From: Pseudomonas chlororaphis subsp. chlororaphis
GTDB taxonomy: Bacteria; Pseudomonadota; Gammaproteobacteria; Pseudomonadales; Pseudomonadaceae
NCBI RefSeq assembly: GCF_003945765.1
Contig: NZ_CP027712.1
Location: 248,001 to 312,000, forward strand
Direction of reading: 5' to 3'
Length of the DNA stretch: 64,000 bases
Shown: piece after piece, positions 38,401 to 46,543 of the stretch
Layout of the letters: each line of letters starts with the position of its first letter
Position numbering within the stretch: position 1 is the first letter of the stretch
Made by a program: the position numbers and the translations under genes
The notes under the pieces: model-generated
Databases searched by the model: none
What the model was told of the DNA's origin: nothing
Seen by the model: the letters and a program-made list of their open reading frames with translations, nothing else

Positions 38401-38487
38401 CATCGCGAGCAAGCTCGCGCCTACAGGTTCGTGGCGCCCGCCGGCTTTTGTAGGAGCAGCCGGTCGACGCTCGATTGCTCGCGATGC
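38401..38487. repeat. REP-type pair (GAGCAAGCTCGC variant)
   Basis: CATCGCGAGCAAGCTCGCGC at 38401 faces a diverged arm ending TTGCTCGCGATG near 38486. It fills part of the 349-base gap between exbD and the hydrolase gene. Confidence 0.6.
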
Positions 38488-38580
38488 AGGCACTGCGGTT
38501 TGCCGGCCTGAACGCCAGCGTTCGTACAGGATAGGTACAGGTGGTGTTTGATATTCTTTATGAATCTTAATAAATAGCTT

Positions 38581-38617
38581 CTTATTCCTTAACGAATATA
38601 ACTCTCGTCCCTATACT
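38581..38617 (+). promoter_or_regulatory. CTTATTCC motif and sigma-70-like promoter of the hydrolase gene
   Basis: CTTATTCC (38581-38588) directly abuts TTAACG (38589-38594), which lies 17 bases before TATACT (38612-38617), a good -35/-10 pair. The same CTTATTCC occurs upstream of atsK and sftP. An activator bound next to -35 is plausible, linking this gene to sulfur control. Confidence 0.6.
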
Positions 38618-38649
38618 CGATCGGGAACAGACACGCAGGAGAGCTCCCC

Positions 38650-39231
38650 ATGCGCAACGAATCAATTCGCTACCTGATTGTGCCGGGCTGGCAAGGATCG
38701 CCAGAAGATCATTGGCAAAGCCACTGGCAGAACAGCCTGCCGAACAGTGCACGGGTGGAGCAGGCCGACTGGCTGACGCCGCGGCGCGAAGACTGGGTCG
38801 CGGCGCTGGCCGAGGCGATTGCCGCCGACAGCACCCCGGTGATCCTGATCGCCCACAGCCTGGGCTGCATCACTGTCGCGCACTGGGCCGCCCATGCGCC
38901 GGCCAGCGCCTTGCGCCAGGTGCGCGGTGCGTTGCTGGTGGCGCCGGCGGATGTCGAGCGTCCGGCCTGCGCGCCGGCGCTGCGCAATTTCGCGCCCATC
39001 CCCAGCGACCTGTTGCCGTTCCCGAGCCAGATAGTCAGCTCCGACAACGACAGCGCCATCAGTGCGCCGCGTGCCTTGGAGCTGGCTCGCAACTGGGGCG
39101 CCGAGGCGGGGATCCTGTCCGGTGCCGGGCATATCAACGTCAAGTCCGGGCACCAGCGCTGGGAGCAGGGTTTCGCGTATCTCTATCGCCTGCAAAACCG
39201 CATGGAACAGCATTCCCTGCGTCGCGCCTGA
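38650..39231 (+). CDS. Alpha/beta hydrolase, RBBP9/YdeN family
   Basis: A 193-residue small serine hydrolase. The N-terminal VPGWQGSPEDHWQ is characteristic of the RBBP9/YdeN family. The nucleophile is S70 in IAHSLG, H161 lies in GAGHIN, and the acid is likely in SSDND (about 132-134). No signal peptide. Substrate unknown, probably a small ester. GGAGAG precedes the ATG. It is followed 56 bases later by an SfnR-like gene, and the shared promoter motif suggests a role in sulfur starvation. Confidence 0.88.
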   Translation: MRNESIRYLIVPGWQGSPEDHWQSHWQNSLPNSARVEQADWLTPRREDWVAALAEAIAADSTPVILIAHSLGCITVAHWAAHAPASALRQVRGALLVAPADVERPACAPALRNFAPIPSDLLPFPSQIVSSDNDSAISAPRALELARNWGAEAGILSGAGHINVKSGHQRWEQGFAYLYRLQNRMEQHSLRRA

Positions 39232-39287
39232 TTTTTTCTTTTTGTTAAACGCCCCCGCCTGCCAGCGGATTTGGGCGGGAGTCTGCC

Positions 39288-40220
39288 ATGAGTCTGCATG
39301 AGTCTTTCGGCCAGCCGTTGCTGACCTTTCCCGATGCTGAAAAAAGCCCGCTGAGCATCCGCGCCAAGGCGCTGGTGTTCGTCGATCCCCGTTCGCGGCA
39401 GTTGCGCCAGGAGCTGGAACAGCTGGCACCGCGGGCGATCTCGGTGTTGATCCGCGGTGAAACCGGCAGCGGCAAGGAGCTGCTGGCCCGGCACATCCAC
39501 CGCGCCAGCGACCGCAGCGGCCTGTTCGTGTCGGTCAACTGCGGGGCCATCAGCCCTACCTACGCCGACGCCGAACTGTTCGGCTACGCCGCCGGCACCT
39601 TCAGCGGTTCGGCCAGCAGCCGCGCCGGCTGGTTCGGCTCGGCCAACGGCGGCACCCTGTACCTGGACGAGATCGGCGACTTGCCGTTGCCGATCCAGAT
39701 CAAGCTGTTGTCAGCCCTGGAAAACCATGAGGTGACCCGGGTCGGCGCCCATCAGCCGAGCCCGGTGGACGTGCGCCTGGTGGCGGCCACCAGCATCGAC
39801 CTGGCCCAGGCGGTGGCGGCGGGCAAGTTCCATGAGCGGCTGTATCACTACCTCGGCGAGGGCCACCTGGAACTGCCGGCGCTGCGCGAGAGGGTCGGCG
39901 ACATCCTGTCGTTGGCCGAATACTTCCTCGGTATCTACAGCCAGCGCCTCGACCTGCCGGTGCCGCTGATCAGCGAAGCCGCCCAGCAGGTGCTGGAGCA
40001 GCACAGCTGGCCGGGCAACACCCGCGAGCTGGAGAACGTGATTCACTTTGCCCTGCTGGTCAGCAGTGGCGAGGAGATCCTGCCGGAGCACCTGAACCTG
40101 CCGCCGCAGCTGTCGCGGCTGGAGCTGGTGGATCAACAGTTGAAGGGCCTGATCGCGGACGGTTCCGCCGCCGAGTTGCAGGCGCTGAAACACCTGCTCA
40201 AGCAACATGGTGTGATCTGA
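39288..40220 (+). CDS. SfnR-like sigma-54-dependent activator lacking the DNA-binding HTH
   Basis: A 310-residue AAA+ protein like the sigma-54 activators that control dimethyl sulfone/sulfonate use (SfnR). Walker A is GETGSGKE (57-64), Walker B is GGTLYLDEIGDL (121-132) and the arginine-finger region is LPALRERVGDI. Two things are odd. The sigma-54 contact loop, normally GAFTGA, reads GTFSGS (103-108). The protein also ends at LKHLLKQHGVI without the Fis-type HTH, roughly 50 residues earlier than expected. No receiver domain is present. A repeat begins about 40 bases after the stop. Confidence 0.82.
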   Translation: MSLHESFGQPLLTFPDAEKSPLSIRAKALVFVDPRSRQLRQELEQLAPRAISVLIRGETGSGKELLARHIHRASDRSGLFVSVNCGAISPTYADAELFGYAAGTFSGSASSRAGWFGSANGGTLYLDEIGDLPLPIQIKLLSALENHEVTRVGAHQPSPVDVRLVAATSIDLAQAVAAGKFHERLYHYLGEGHLELPALRERVGDILSLAEYFLGIYSQRLDLPVPLISEAAQQVLEQHSWPGNTRELENVIHFALLVSSGEEILPEHLNLPPQLSRLELVDQQLKGLIADGSAAELQALKHLLKQHGVI

Positions 40221-40261
40221 AGTCCCCCTCCCATTCCTGATTCGTGCAGCGGGCTGCTTTC

Positions 40262-40391
40262 TGTAGCCGCTGCCGCAGGCTGCGATCGGCTGCGCAGCGG
40301 CCGCCCATACGACTGCGCAATCCCTTTGAAGGCAGCCTGAAAACCTGGCGAGCGCTGCGCGCTCGATCGCAGCCTGCGGCAGCGGCTACAG
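40262..40391. repeat. Large inverted repeat, TGTAGCCGCTGCCG family
   Basis: Arms at 40262 and ending 40391, with about 80 bases between. It lies immediately downstream of the HTH-less activator. The rest of the 364-base gap to the MetQ gene is AT-rich from about 40435, with GGAATATCAACGTGAATAAA at 40450, a possible relative of the TTATTCC motif on the other strand. Confidence 0.75.
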
Positions 40392-40584
40392 GAGCTTGCG
40401 GAGCGCCCCGGACGCGGGCTAGAGCGGTCCGATTGTGTATGAACAAAATGGAATATCAACGTGAATAAAAGATATTGTTAAGGCATAAAAAATCCCGGTA
40501 TTGTCCGCTCCACGCCAGAGATAGCACTTCGCTGGCACCTTCATTACAAAAGCCGTCGTCACTGACGACTCATAAGGACACTGC

Positions 40585-41367
40585 ATGAAAAAGGTTCTGT
40601 TGTTCACCGCACTGGCGGCTGCCCTGACTGCCGGTCTGGCCCAGGCTGGCGAGAAACTGGTAGTGGCGGCCACCCCTGTGCCGCACGCCGAGATCCTCGA
40701 GCTGATCAAGCCGACCCTGGCCAAGGAAGGCGTGGACCTGGAAATCAAGGTTTTCACCGATTACGTGCAGCCGAACGTGCAGGTCGATCAGAAGCGTCTG
40801 GACGCCAACTACTTCCAGACCCTGCCGTACCTGAAGAGCTTCAACGAAGGCAAGGGCACTAACCTGGTGACCGTGGTTGGCGTGCACGTCGAACCTTTCG
40901 GCGGCTACTCGAAGAAAGTCAAAACCCTGGCCGAGCTGAAAGATGGCGCGACCATCGCCATTCCGAACGAAGGCAGCAACAGCGGCCGGGCCCTGATCCT
41001 GCTGCAGAAGGCCGGCCTGATCGAACTCAAGGACCCGAAAAACGCCCTGGCGACCCCGAAAGACATCGCCAAGAACCCGCACAACTTCAAGTTCAAGGAA
41101 CTGGAGTCGGCCCTGCTGCCGCGCGTGCTGGACCAGGTCGACCTGGACATGATCAACACCAACTACGCCCTGGAAGCCGGCCTGAACCCGGCCAAGGACG
41201 CGCTGGTGATCGAGGGTGCCGATTCGCCTTACGTGAACTTCCTGGTGGCCCGCCCGGACAACAAGGACAGCGCCGCCATCCAGAAACTGGCCAAGGCCCT
41301 GACCAGCCCGCAAGTGAAAGAATTCATCGAGAAGAAATACAGCGGCGCGGTATTGCCTGCCTTCTGA
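40585..41367 (+). CDS. MetQ/NlpA-family substrate-binding protein (orphan)
   Basis: A 260-residue periplasmic binding protein of the NlpA/MetQ family. A signal peptide ends at about residue 21 (LAQAGEK). Family blocks are VAATPVPHAEIL, VQVDQKRLDANYFQTLPYLKSFN and DLDMINTNYALEAGL. It probably binds methionine or a related sulfur compound. No metN or metI is adjacent; the complete metQNI set is 12 kb away (52706-55299), so it may share that translocator. AAGGA precedes the ATG, and a strong terminator follows. Confidence 0.88.
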   Translation: MKKVLLFTALAAALTAGLAQAGEKLVVAATPVPHAEILELIKPTLAKEGVDLEIKVFTDYVQPNVQVDQKRLDANYFQTLPYLKSFNEGKGTNLVTVVGVHVEPFGGYSKKVKTLAELKDGATIAIPNEGSNSGRALILLQKAGLIELKDPKNALATPKDIAKNPHNFKFKELESALLPRVLDQVDLDMINTNYALEAGLNPAKDALVIEGADSPYVNFLVARPDNKDSAAIQKLAKALTSPQVKEFIEKKYSGAVLPAF

Positions 41368-41406
41368 TGGGCTACGCTTAAGTCGTACAAACCCCTTCAA
41401 GGTTTA

Positions 41407-41440
41407 AACGCCGATGGCTTCTACAGCGTCGGCGTTTTTT
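41407..41440 (+). terminator. Rho-independent terminator after orphan metQ
   Basis: AACGCCGA (41407-41414) pairs with TCGGCGTT (41429-41436) and is followed by a T run to 41440. Confidence 0.85.
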
Positions 41441-41559
41441 ATTGCCCGCAAGAACGGCTTCACCTTGCTTCTGTAGGAGTCAAGCGTGCTCGCGATCCAG
41501 GTGCCGCGGTGTATCGGCAAGGACGCCATCGCGGGCAATCAACGATGAAGGGATTTTGC

Positions 41560-41649
41560 TCAGGAAGGCTTCATGGCCCGGCGCAGCGCCTTCAGCCATT
41601 TGACGATGTCCTGCGGATCGAGAGGTTGCGGGGTATTGAGGTCGGTCAT
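41560..41649 (-). CDS. Possible 29-residue small protein
   Basis: A short open frame on the minus strand with protein-like composition (contains DPQDIVKWLKALRRAM, an amphipathic helix). The ATG at 41649 has only a weak ribosome site. It is divergent from the amino acid transporter at 41926 across an AT-rich stretch. The residue pattern P-x-x-I-[AV]-[KR]-x-L-[KR]-A resembles the 22-residue ORF at 59295-59363. Below normal gene-finding length; not proven. Confidence 0.35.
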   Translation of the reverse strand: MTDLNTPQPLDPQDIVKWLKALRRAMKPS

Positions 41650-41925
41650 TGTTCTTATCGTCCATGTACGTGTCTGGCCCGTTGAAGTCGGGGGCCGCTT
41701 GTCCGTTCCTTGGAATCAGAAAGATCCCTTACGGCGTCAGAAAAGTAGCCGGCTCAGGCGCGCATGGCAAACCCCGCAGGTTAGTTTTTTGAGTGATATC
41801 AATATGCTTTAACGGTATTTAAATTATTGTTTTTATAGCTTTAAAGTCGATGCCTGCCGGGTGGTTACCCACCGCCCAATGGACTGCACCACCGCCGCTG
41901 TACCCCAGCGGCGTCCAGGATTGCC
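41650..41925. promoter_or_regulatory. AT-rich control region of the amino acid transporter operon
   Basis: About 275 bases with no gene. The part 41780-41850 is strongly AT-rich compared with its surroundings (TTAACGGTATTTAAATTATT near 41809) and probably contains the promoter for the permease gene at 41926. Between 41441 and 41560 there is only a degraded REP half-arm. Confidence 0.4.
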
Positions 41926-42591
41926 ATGACCCTCGACTACGCTTTTATCCTCAGTACGCTGCCGGCCTTCCTCAAGGCCGTGGGCGTGACCTTGCAGGTC
42001 GGCCTGATCGCCATCGCCACCTCCCTGCTGGTGGCCCTGATCAACGCCACCATCCTGGTGTTCCGCACCCCCTACCTGCAGCGCCTGATCGGGCTGTACG
42101 TGGAGCTGGCGCGCAACACCCCGCTGCTGATCCAGCTGTTCTTCGTCTACTTCGCCCTGCCGGCATTGGGGCTGAAGATTTCCGGGTTCGCCGCGGCGAT
42201 CATCACCATGACCTTTCTCGGCGGCGCCTACCTCACCGAGGTGCTGCGCGCCGGCGTCGAAGCGGTGCCGACTGCCCAGCTGGAGTCGGGTCGCTCCATC
42301 GGCCTGTCGCACTGGCAGCTGCTGCGCTACGTGATCCTGCCGCAGGCCGGGATCCTCAGCCTGCCGTCGCTGTTCGCCAATTTCATTTTCCTGCTCAAGG
42401 AAACCACCGTGGTCTCGGCGGTGGCGGTGCCGGAGATTCTCTACACCACCAAGAGCTACATCGCCCTCTACTACAAGACCTACGAAATGCTCGCCGTGCT
42501 CACGCTGATCTGCGTGCTGTTGTTCTTGCCGCTGTCGCTGTTGCTCAGCCGTCTGGAAAGGAGGCTGCAACATGGCCAGTTCGGGTCTTGA
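41926..42591 (+). CDS. Polar amino acid ABC transporter permease (HisM/YecS family), first
   Basis: A 221-residue inner-membrane permease. The family signature is ELARNTPLLIQLFFVYFALP, and the EAA-like loop is QLESGRSIGLSHWQLLRYVILPQA (adjoining parts). Four to five helices are visible. It is the first gene of a four-gene importer: permease, permease, ATPase, binding lipoprotein. The start is preceded by CCAGGATTGCC. Substrate unknown; in this sulfur-rich region cystine or another sulfur amino acid is a reasonable guess. Confidence 0.87.
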   Translation: MTLDYAFILSTLPAFLKAVGVTLQVGLIAIATSLLVALINATILVFRTPYLQRLIGLYVELARNTPLLIQLFFVYFALPALGLKISGFAAAIITMTFLGGAYLTEVLRAGVEAVPTAQLESGRSIGLSHWQLLRYVILPQAGILSLPSLFANFIFLLKETTVVSAVAVPEILYTTKSYIALYYKTYEMLAVLTLICVLLFLPLSLLLSRLERRLQHGQFGS

Positions 42592-43231
42592 ACTGCTCTG
42601 GGTGTCCTTGCCGCAACTGGGCAAGGGCGCCGCGCAGACGTTATCGATCTCCTTGCTGAGCATCGTCTTCAGCACCGTCGGCGGCGTGCTCTATGGCGTG
42701 CTGCGGACCCTCGACCGCAAATGGCTGAACGCCGTGTTGCGCATCTACCTGGAGCTGTTCCGGGCGATCCCGGTGCTGGTCTGGCTGTACCTGCTGTTCT
42801 TCGGTTTCCCGATCTTCTTCGGCATCAGCATCCCGAGCTTCACCTGCGCGGTGCTGGTGCTGTCGCTGTGGGGCGCCAGCGAAGTCGGCGAGGTGGTGCG
42901 CGGCGCCCTGCATTCGCTGCCCCGTGGCCAGCGCGAGGCGGGGCTGTCGATCGGCCTGTCCGACCCGCAGCTGTACGGCTACGTGCTGCTGCCCCAGGCG
43001 CTGAAACGCATGACGCCGCCGACCATCAACGTCTACACGCGGATCATCAAGACCAGCTCGCTGGCGGTGCTGATCGGCGTGGTGGACGTGATCAAGGTCG
43101 GCCAGCAGATCATCGAGCGCACCTACGAATCGGTGCTGATCTACGGCGCCCTGTTCCTGTTTTTCTTCTTTATCTGCTACCCGCTGTCGGCCGCCTCGCG
43201 CGTGCTGGAGCGGCGCTGGACGCAAGCATGA
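42572..43231 (+). CDS. Polar amino acid ABC transporter permease, second
   Basis: A 219-residue permease of the same family as its upstream partner (IYLELFRAIPVLVWLYLLFFG; GQREAGLSIGLSDPQLYGYVLLPQAL in adjoining parts). It starts 20 bases inside the first permease gene, so the two are co-translated and probably form a heterodimer. GGAGG lies just upstream of the ATG within the first gene. Its stop overlaps the ATPase start. Confidence 0.87.
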   Translation: MASSGLELLWVSLPQLGKGAAQTLSISLLSIVFSTVGGVLYGVLRTLDRKWLNAVLRIYLELFRAIPVLVWLYLLFFGFPIFFGISIPSFTCAVLVLSLWGASEVGEVVRGALHSLPRGQREAGLSIGLSDPQLYGYVLLPQALKRMTPPTINVYTRIIKTSSLAVLIGVVDVIKVGQQIIERTYESVLIYGALFLFFFFICYPLSAASRVLERRWTQA

Positions 43232-44010
43232 GCGCACTGATCGAGTTCCAGGGTTTCAACAAGTTTTTCGGCGAGCAGCAGGTGCTCAAGGACATCGACC
43301 TCAAGGTCGCCCAGGGCGAAGTGGTGGTGATTCTCGGCCCCAGCGGCTGCGGCAAGTCCACCTTGCTGCGCTGCCTCAACGGCCTGGAAAAAGCCCACGG
43401 CGGCCACCTGAGATTCGCCGGCCAAGAGCTGCTGGACCCGGCCACCGACTGGCGCCAGGTGCGCCAGGACATCGGCATGGTGTTCCAGAGCTACCACCTG
43501 TTCCCGCACATGAGCGTGCTCGACAACATCCTGCTCGGCCCGCTCAAGGTGCAGAAACGCGACCGCCGCGAAGCCCGCGCCCAGGCCGAGGCGCTGCTGG
43601 AACGGGTGGGCCTCCTGGACAAGCGCGATGCCTTCCCGCGCCAGCTCTCCGGCGGCCAGCAGCAACGCATCGCCATCGTTCGTTCGCTGTGCATGAACCC
43701 GCAGGTGATGCTGTTCGACGAGGTCACCGCGGCGCTGGACCCGGAGATGGTCAAGGAGGTGCTGCAAGTGATCCAGGGCCTGGCCCGGGACGGCATGACC
43801 CTGTTGATCGTCACCCACGAAATGGCCTTCGCCCGCGCGGTGGCCGACCGCATCGTGTTCATGGATGCCGGGCGCATCCTCGAACAGCACCCTCCCGAGA
43901 TCTTCTTTACGAACCCGCGGACCGCACGAGCGCAGCAGTTCCTGGAGAAATTCTCCTTCGTTGAAACACTGCCAAAAAAGATCCCTGCAAAGGAACTGGA
44001 GCTCTTATGA
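43228..44010 (+). CDS. Polar amino acid ABC transporter ATP-binding protein
   Basis: A 260-residue ATPase (GlnQ/HisP class). Walker A GPSGCGKST, signature LSGGQQQR, Walker B VMLFDEVTAALDP (Val where Pro is usual, as in several amino acid transporters) and switch VTHEMAFAR. The ATG at 43228 overlaps the permease stop (ATGA), and its own end overlaps the binding-protein gene. Powers the importer encoded at 41926-44888. Confidence 0.9.
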   Translation: MSALIEFQGFNKFFGEQQVLKDIDLKVAQGEVVVILGPSGCGKSTLLRCLNGLEKAHGGHLRFAGQELLDPATDWRQVRQDIGMVFQSYHLFPHMSVLDNILLGPLKVQKRDRREARAQAEALLERVGLLDKRDAFPRQLSGGQQQRIAIVRSLCMNPQVMLFDEVTAALDPEMVKEVLQVIQGLARDGMTLLIVTHEMAFARAVADRIVFMDAGRILEQHPPEIFFTNPRTARAQQFLEKFSFVETLPKKIPAKELELL

Positions 44011-44888
44011 AAACTGCCAAGTCTTCGCTACTGCTACTCCCGCTGTTCGGCCTCGCCCTGCTGGCCGGCTGCGATAAATCCGCCGAAGCGCCCAAGCCCG
44101 CGGCCAGCGCCAGCGCTGCCCCGGTGGCCGGCTACCTGGACAAGATCAAGGCCCGCGACAAGCTGATCGTCGGTGTGTTCACCGACAAGCCGCCGTTCGG
44201 TTTCGTCGACGAGACCGGCCGCTACGTGGGCTTCGATACCGATATCGGGCGGCAATTCGCCAAGGACCTGCTGGGCGACGAGAACAAGGTGGAGTTCGTC
44301 GCGGTGGAGCCGGCCAGCCGCATTCCGTTCCTGCAGAGCGACAAGGTCGACCTGATCCTGGCCAACATGACCGTCACCCCGGAGCGCAAGGAAGCGGTGG
44401 AGTTCACCAACCCCAACCTCAAGGTCGCGGTGCAGGCCCTGGTGCCGGATGGCAGCGAAGTGAAGAGCCTGGATGACCTGGCGAGCCGCACCACCATCGT
44501 CACCACCGGCACCACCGCCGATATCTGGCTGACCAGGAACCACCCGGACTGGAAACTGCTGAAGTTCGAGAAGAACTCCGAGTCCCTGCAAGCCCTGGCC
44601 AACGGCCGCGGCGATGCCTATGCCCAGGACAACCTGATCCTGTTCAGCTGGTCCAAGCAGAACCCGGGTTACCGCGTACTGCCGCAGACCCTGGGGGAGC
44701 AGGCGCCAATCGCGCCGGCGGTGAAGAAGGGCAATATCGAACTGCGTGACTGGGTCAACGCCGAGCTGGCCAAGCTGGGCGAGGACAAGTACCTGCTCAA
44801 GCTCTACGACCAGTACGTGCGCAAGGAACTGAGCGACGACACCAAGCCTGAAAGCGTGATTGTCGAAGGCGGCAAGTGGCAGGGGTGA
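44007..44888 (+). CDS. Amino acid-binding lipoprotein of the ABC transporter
   Basis: A 293-residue extracytoplasmic binding protein of family 3 (amino acid type). Lipobox LLAGC gives Cys22 as anchor. The binding domain has KLIVGVFTDKPPFGFVDE, GFDTDIGRQFAKDL and DLILANMTVTPERKEAVEF. Membrane-anchored binding proteins of this kind are less usual in Gram-negative ABC importers. It overlaps the ATPase gene by four bases. Substrate unknown. Confidence 0.87.
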   Translation: MKTAKSSLLLLPLFGLALLAGCDKSAEAPKPAASASAAPVAGYLDKIKARDKLIVGVFTDKPPFGFVDETGRYVGFDTDIGRQFAKDLLGDENKVEFVAVEPASRIPFLQSDKVDLILANMTVTPERKEAVEFTNPNLKVAVQALVPDGSEVKSLDDLASRTTIVTTGTTADIWLTRNHPDWKLLKFEKNSESLQALANGRGDAYAQDNLILFSWSKQNPGYRVLPQTLGEQAPIAPAVKKGNIELRDWVNAELAKLGEDKYLLKLYDQYVRKELSDDTKPESVIVEGGKWQG

Positions 44889-44907
44889 CAGTCTGTGCCT
44901 GAGCCCC

Positions 44908-45023
44908 TGTAGCCGCTGCCGCAGGCTGCGATCGACCCGGGCCGCGTTCGGAGAACGGTCGCAGCGGTTTCAAGGTCGCCGAGGTCCTTCGGACCTATCG
45001 CAGCCTGCGGCAGCGGCTACAGG
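44908..45023. repeat. Large inverted repeat, TGTAGCCGCTGCCG family
   Basis: Arms at 44908 and ending 45023 with about 65 bases between. A degraded REP arm (GTAGGAGC then CTTGCCCGCGATG) follows at 45060-45095. Both lie between convergent genes. Confidence 0.8.
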
Positions 45024-45109
45024 GATTGCATGCGACCAGGCCGGCAAGCATTGCACCCCGTAGGAGCAGGGGGGTGCTTAGCTCTTGCCCGCGATGCTTT
45101 TGGGGCCGC

Positions 45110-46306
45110 TCAATCCGGCCAATACCACGCCGGTTCATCGAGCATCCCCTGGCCGACGATTTCGGTCTGGCCGAAATTTTTCTCCAGCACGATGCAGTTG
45201 CACTCCGGGTGTTGCTGCAACGCTGCGATCAACCGGCTGGCATGGGACACCACCCACACCTGGCACTGCTGCGAGGCGCGAATGATCAGGCGCGCCAAGG
45301 CCGGCAGCAGGTCCGGGTGCAGGCTGGTTTCCGGTTCGTTGAGCACCATCAGCGTCGGTGGTCGTGGCGTCAGCAGGGCGGCGACCAGCAGCAGGTAGCG
45401 CAGGGTGCCGTCCGACAGCTCCGCCGCCGACAGCGGCCGCAGCAGACCGTCCTGATAGAACTGCACGCCGAACAGCCCGCCGGGCACGGCATCGATCTCC
45501 AGCCGCGAACCCGGGAAAGCGTCGCTGATGGTCTCGCGCAGCGCCTGCTGATCGCCCACTTCGATGATGGTCTGCAACGCCGCCGCCAAGTCGCGGCCGT
45601 CGTGGTGCAGCACCGGCGTGCGCGTGCCCAGCTGTGGCCGGCGCGCGGGGGCCTGGCTGTCGGTACGGAAGTGATCGTAAAAACGCCAGCCGCGAATCTG
45701 CTCGCGCAAATGCAAGACCTCGGGCGATGAACGCAGGTTGCCGACCTGGTCGAACAGGCTGTCGCCGCTGGAGGTGTGCTGCGCCAGGACTTCCCACTGC
45801 CGCCCCTGGCGTGCCCGCACCATCGGCCCCTGGCGATCCACCAGCACGCTGGCCGGGCGATACACCGGCCCGCTCCAGATACTCTCGCGCTTGATCCGCG
45901 GGTCGAGGGTGAAGCGCGAGGGAATCGGTGTGCTGTGCCCGGGCAGCATGAAATGGCCGCTGGAGTCCGGCAGCCCCAGGCCGATCGAGTAACCGAAGTC
46001 CTCGCCGGCAAAGCCCAGTTGCAGGCGCTTGACGGTTTTGCGTGGTCCGCCCTGGATCGCCACCTCGCCACGGCTCATGCGCCGGCTGATCTGTTCCGGC
46101 CCGGCCCAGAAGGTCGACTCCAGGCCGCCTTCGCTGGCCAGCGCGTTGACCACCCCGCCCTGGGCGGTTTCCGCCAGCAGGCGCAGGGCCTTGTACAGGT
46201 TGGACTTGCCGCTGCCGTTGGGGCCGGTGATCAGGTTCAGCCGCTGCAGCGGAATCACCAGTTTGTTGATCGAGCGGTAATTAGCCACTGCCAGGGTCTT
46301 GAGCAT
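45110..46306 (-). CDS. AAA family ATPase (AAA_21 / ABC-like)
   Basis: A 398-residue ATPase with an RecF/OLD-like layout. Walker A is GPNGSGKS (residues 28-35), then a long insertion, a signature-like LSDGTLRYLL, Walker B LMVLNEPETSLHPDLLP and a D-loop/switch region VVSHASRLI. No nuclease (TOPRIM) domain follows. The ATG at 46306 has AAGGAG upstream. It stands alone between an amino acid transporter and an RND pump; function unknown. No partner gene of a known defence system is adjacent. Confidence 0.87.
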   Translation of the reverse strand: MLKTLAVANYRSINKLVIPLQRLNLITGPNGSGKSNLYKALRLLAETAQGGVVNALASEGGLESTFWAGPEQISRRMSRGEVAIQGGPRKTVKRLQLGFAGEDFGYSIGLGLPDSSGHFMLPGHSTPIPSRFTLDPRIKRESIWSGPVYRPASVLVDRQGPMVRARQGRQWEVLAQHTSSGDSLFDQVGNLRSSPEVLHLREQIRGWRFYDHFRTDSQAPARRPQLGTRTPVLHHDGRDLAAALQTIIEVGDQQALRETISDAFPGSRLEIDAVPGGLFGVQFYQDGLLRPLSAAELSDGTLRYLLLVAALLTPRPPTLMVLNEPETSLHPDLLPALARLIIRASQQCQVWVVSHASRLIAALQQHPECNCIVLEKNFGQTEIVGQGMLDEPAWYWPD

Positions 46307-46356
46307 GCCGGGGCTCCTTGTGCATGGAGGCGCAGTGTGCCTGATTGGTGCCGATT

Positions 46357-46450
46357 GTGTAGCCGCCGCGACAGCTCCCCAGGGCTTCCTGCGTTCGCCA
46401 AAGCAGCGCCCGCGTTGCGCTCGATCGCAGCCTGCGGCAGCGGCTACAGG
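46357..46450. repeat. Large inverted repeat, diverged left arm
   Basis: The right arm (ATCGCAGCCTGCGGCAGCGG ending 46450) matches the family, but the left arm TGTAGCCGCCGCGACAGC is decayed. It lies in the gap between the divergent ATPase and triA-like genes, an unusual place because most copies are at 3' ends. Confidence 0.6.
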
Positions 46451-46543
46451 GTTTGTGATCCCCCCGCGTGCAGCAGTGGAACCCTGTTCTAAGCTCACAG
46501 TCGTATCGTCACCTGTACGATGGCGTCGCGCCAAGGAGCCTGC

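Noticed and set aside
45110..46306. AAA ATPase as part of an anti-phage system (OLD/Gabija/retron-like)
   Set aside because: It has no TOPRIM nuclease domain and no partner helicase, nuclease or reverse transcriptase gene beside it.
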